Assembly (NCBI GenBank): GCA_900762945.1
Contig: CAAFIN010000019.1
Coordinates: 1 to 8,125, forward strand
Source: Clostridia bacterium
GTDB taxonomy: Bacteria > Bacillota > Clostridia > Christensenellales > Pumilibacteraceae
Length of the DNA stretch: 8,125 nucleotides
Reading direction: 5' to 3'
Each line of letters opens with the position of its first letter. The first letter of the stretch is position 1. Made by a program: the position numbers and the translations under genes. Shown in pieces: positions 7,444 to 8,125 of this stretch. The notes under the pieces are model-generated. The model ran no database searches. It had not been told where the DNA came from and saw only the letters and a list, made by a program, of their open reading frames with translations.

Positions 7444-8114
7444 TTCTTCTTTTTCCTTCTTGCCAGCAGCCCGAACGCGAGTACGCTGAAAAACGACAAG
7501 CCGCCGATAATAACGGCGGTTCCGAAAAACGTTTCTCTCAGCATAAAACTCTCGTTGAATATTCCGCCGAACACGTTCGCAAGGCAGAATTTTATTATTA
7601 TCGCTTCCGCGACGAGCGTAAGCGCCACGCACAGACAATACAGCACTATGCGCCGCTTGGGTACGCGGTAAATTATTTTCGTATCCTCTTCGCCCGCGTC
7701 GGTTTCGTTCACGTTTATGGAAACGTACGCCGCAAGTTCCGGCAAAACCGTAGCCGCGGAATAATTCGCGGTTTCGGGTACTTCTTTGACGTGCAGTACG
7801 TCGATGACCTTGTTGTTTTCGCCGAACACGATCACGTCGTAGTCGATATATCTTACTTTTTCGGTAAAATTAAGTCTTAAGTATTTTACGCCGTTCTTCT
7901 CTTCTATCACGTATCTGTCGATTTTATCGCGGATCGAAGCGTGCGGCAAATAGACGATTCCTAAAAAGCCGTCTCCTTTTATCCTTTCTATTCCTCTGTC
8001 CATCGACGCTTTTACCGAGCACTTCATTCTCAGCATCAACCGCGGGTATACTACCGCGACCAGTACTACGAACAAAGCCACGCTCCATAAAAACAATGTT
8101 ATATAACCTACCAT
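7440..8114 (-). CDS. Three-pass membrane protein of unknown function with cytoplasmic loop domain
   Basis: I do not recognise a named family. The 224-residue protein has a hydrophobic segment at about residues 4-24, a polar region at about 25-154, and two further hydrophobic segments at about 155-177 and 195-217, ending in RRKKKK. Positive charges after segment 1 (RLMLRMK), before segment 2 (RVPKRR) and at the C-terminus predict an outside N-terminus and a cytoplasmic loop and tail. The loop contains a section at about 66-137 (RYVIEEKNGVKYLRLNF and on) that resembles by eye the N-terminal cytoplasmic part of the next gene. The ATG start is supported by GGAG seven bases upstream and by a hydrophobic N-terminus directly after it. 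The stop overlaps the next start as ATGA, so this gene probably leads translation of the giant LRR gene. A role as membrane partner of that protein is inference. The CDS call is firm; the function is unknown. Confidence 0.9.
   Translation of the reverse strand: MVGYITLFLWSVALFVVLVAVVYPRLMLRMKCSVKASMDRGIERIKGDGFLGIVYLPHASIRDKIDRYVIEEKNGVKYLRLNFTEKVRYIDYDVIVFGENNKVIDVLHVKEVPETANYSAATVLPELAAYVSINVNETDAGEEDTKIIYRVPKRRIVLYCLCVALTLVAEAIIIKFCLANVFGGIFNESFMLRETFFGTAVIIGGLSFFSVLAFGLLARRKKKK
7454..7461 (-). promoter_or_regulatory. Ribosome binding site of the LRR gene, inside the upstream gene's lysine tail
   Basis: AAGAAGGA (7461-7454) precedes the ATG at 7443 with a 10-base A/G-rich spacer. The same bases encode the Arg-Lys tail of the membrane protein. 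Spacing is a little long, but the ATGA overlap means terminating ribosomes are already placed at the start. The site supports 7443 as the start rather than the in-frame ATG at 7638. Confidence 0.65.
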
Positions 8115-8119
8115 TACAT

Positions 8120-8125
8120 TTCTCC
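8120..8125 (-). promoter_or_regulatory. Ribosome binding site of the membrane-protein gene
   Basis: On the minus strand the window begins GGAGAAATGTAATG. GGAG (8125-8122) sits seven bases before the ATG at 8114, a good Shine-Dalgarno spacing. An earlier ATG at 8119-8117 is followed at once by TAA, so it cannot start this gene. That TAA shares one base with the true start, which may mean that an upstream gene ends here. Confidence 0.75.

Noticed and set aside
7444..7638. Upstream in-frame ATG at 7638 as start of the LRR protein
   Set aside because: The added 65 residues are Arg-rich and overlap the membrane-protein gene in another frame. The ATG at 7443 has an SD and an ATGA overlap and begins the domain-like sequence.

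Overview
The window lies entirely inside one minus-strand operon and is almost fully coding: bases 2-8114 are covered by three genes, the first two each overlapping the next by 4 bases, and the last one runs off the left edge. Nothing on the plus strand looks like a real gene, and there is no intergenic stretch. I see no RNA gene, mobile element, CRISPR array, terminator or promoter; the operon promoter must lie beyond the right edge.

Order of transcription (right to left): (1) 7440-8114, a 224-residue protein with three predicted membrane segments and a cytoplasmic loop domain; (2) 1597-7443, a 1948-residue single-pass membrane protein whose outer part is a very long BspA-like leucine-rich repeat array (about 54 LRR_5-type repeats) interrupted by three related ~80-residue modules and closed by a cysteine-rich C-terminal region; (3) 1-1600, the first 533 residues of a glycoside hydrolase family 3 (GH3)-like protein whose fold motifs are clear but whose catalytic motifs appear to be gone. 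Both gene junctions are ATGA overlaps, so the three proteins are probably made together by translational coupling.

The organism is most likely an anaerobic Clostridia-class Firmicute, plausibly a gut lineage of the Christensenellales type. This rests on family knowledge: BspA-like repeats with VYN...YG..A.YA modules, a YYGT..EW repeat-end motif and a CxxCG tail are typical of gut Clostridia, as are GH3 proteins without a signal peptide. The genus is not determinable here, and all similarities were judged by eye.

How the genes may work together (inference): the small membrane protein and the cytoplasmic N-terminus of the giant LRR protein seem to share a related ~75-90-residue domain, both predicted inside the cell. 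The LRR protein would expose its repeats outside while keeping a cytoplasmic domain, a receptor-like or tethered-adhesin layout. The GH3-like protein has no export signal and probably lacks the nucleophile, so it may be a cytosolic binding or regulatory pseudoenzyme. The operon is best described as an uncharacterised surface LRR/membrane-partner/GH3-like set.
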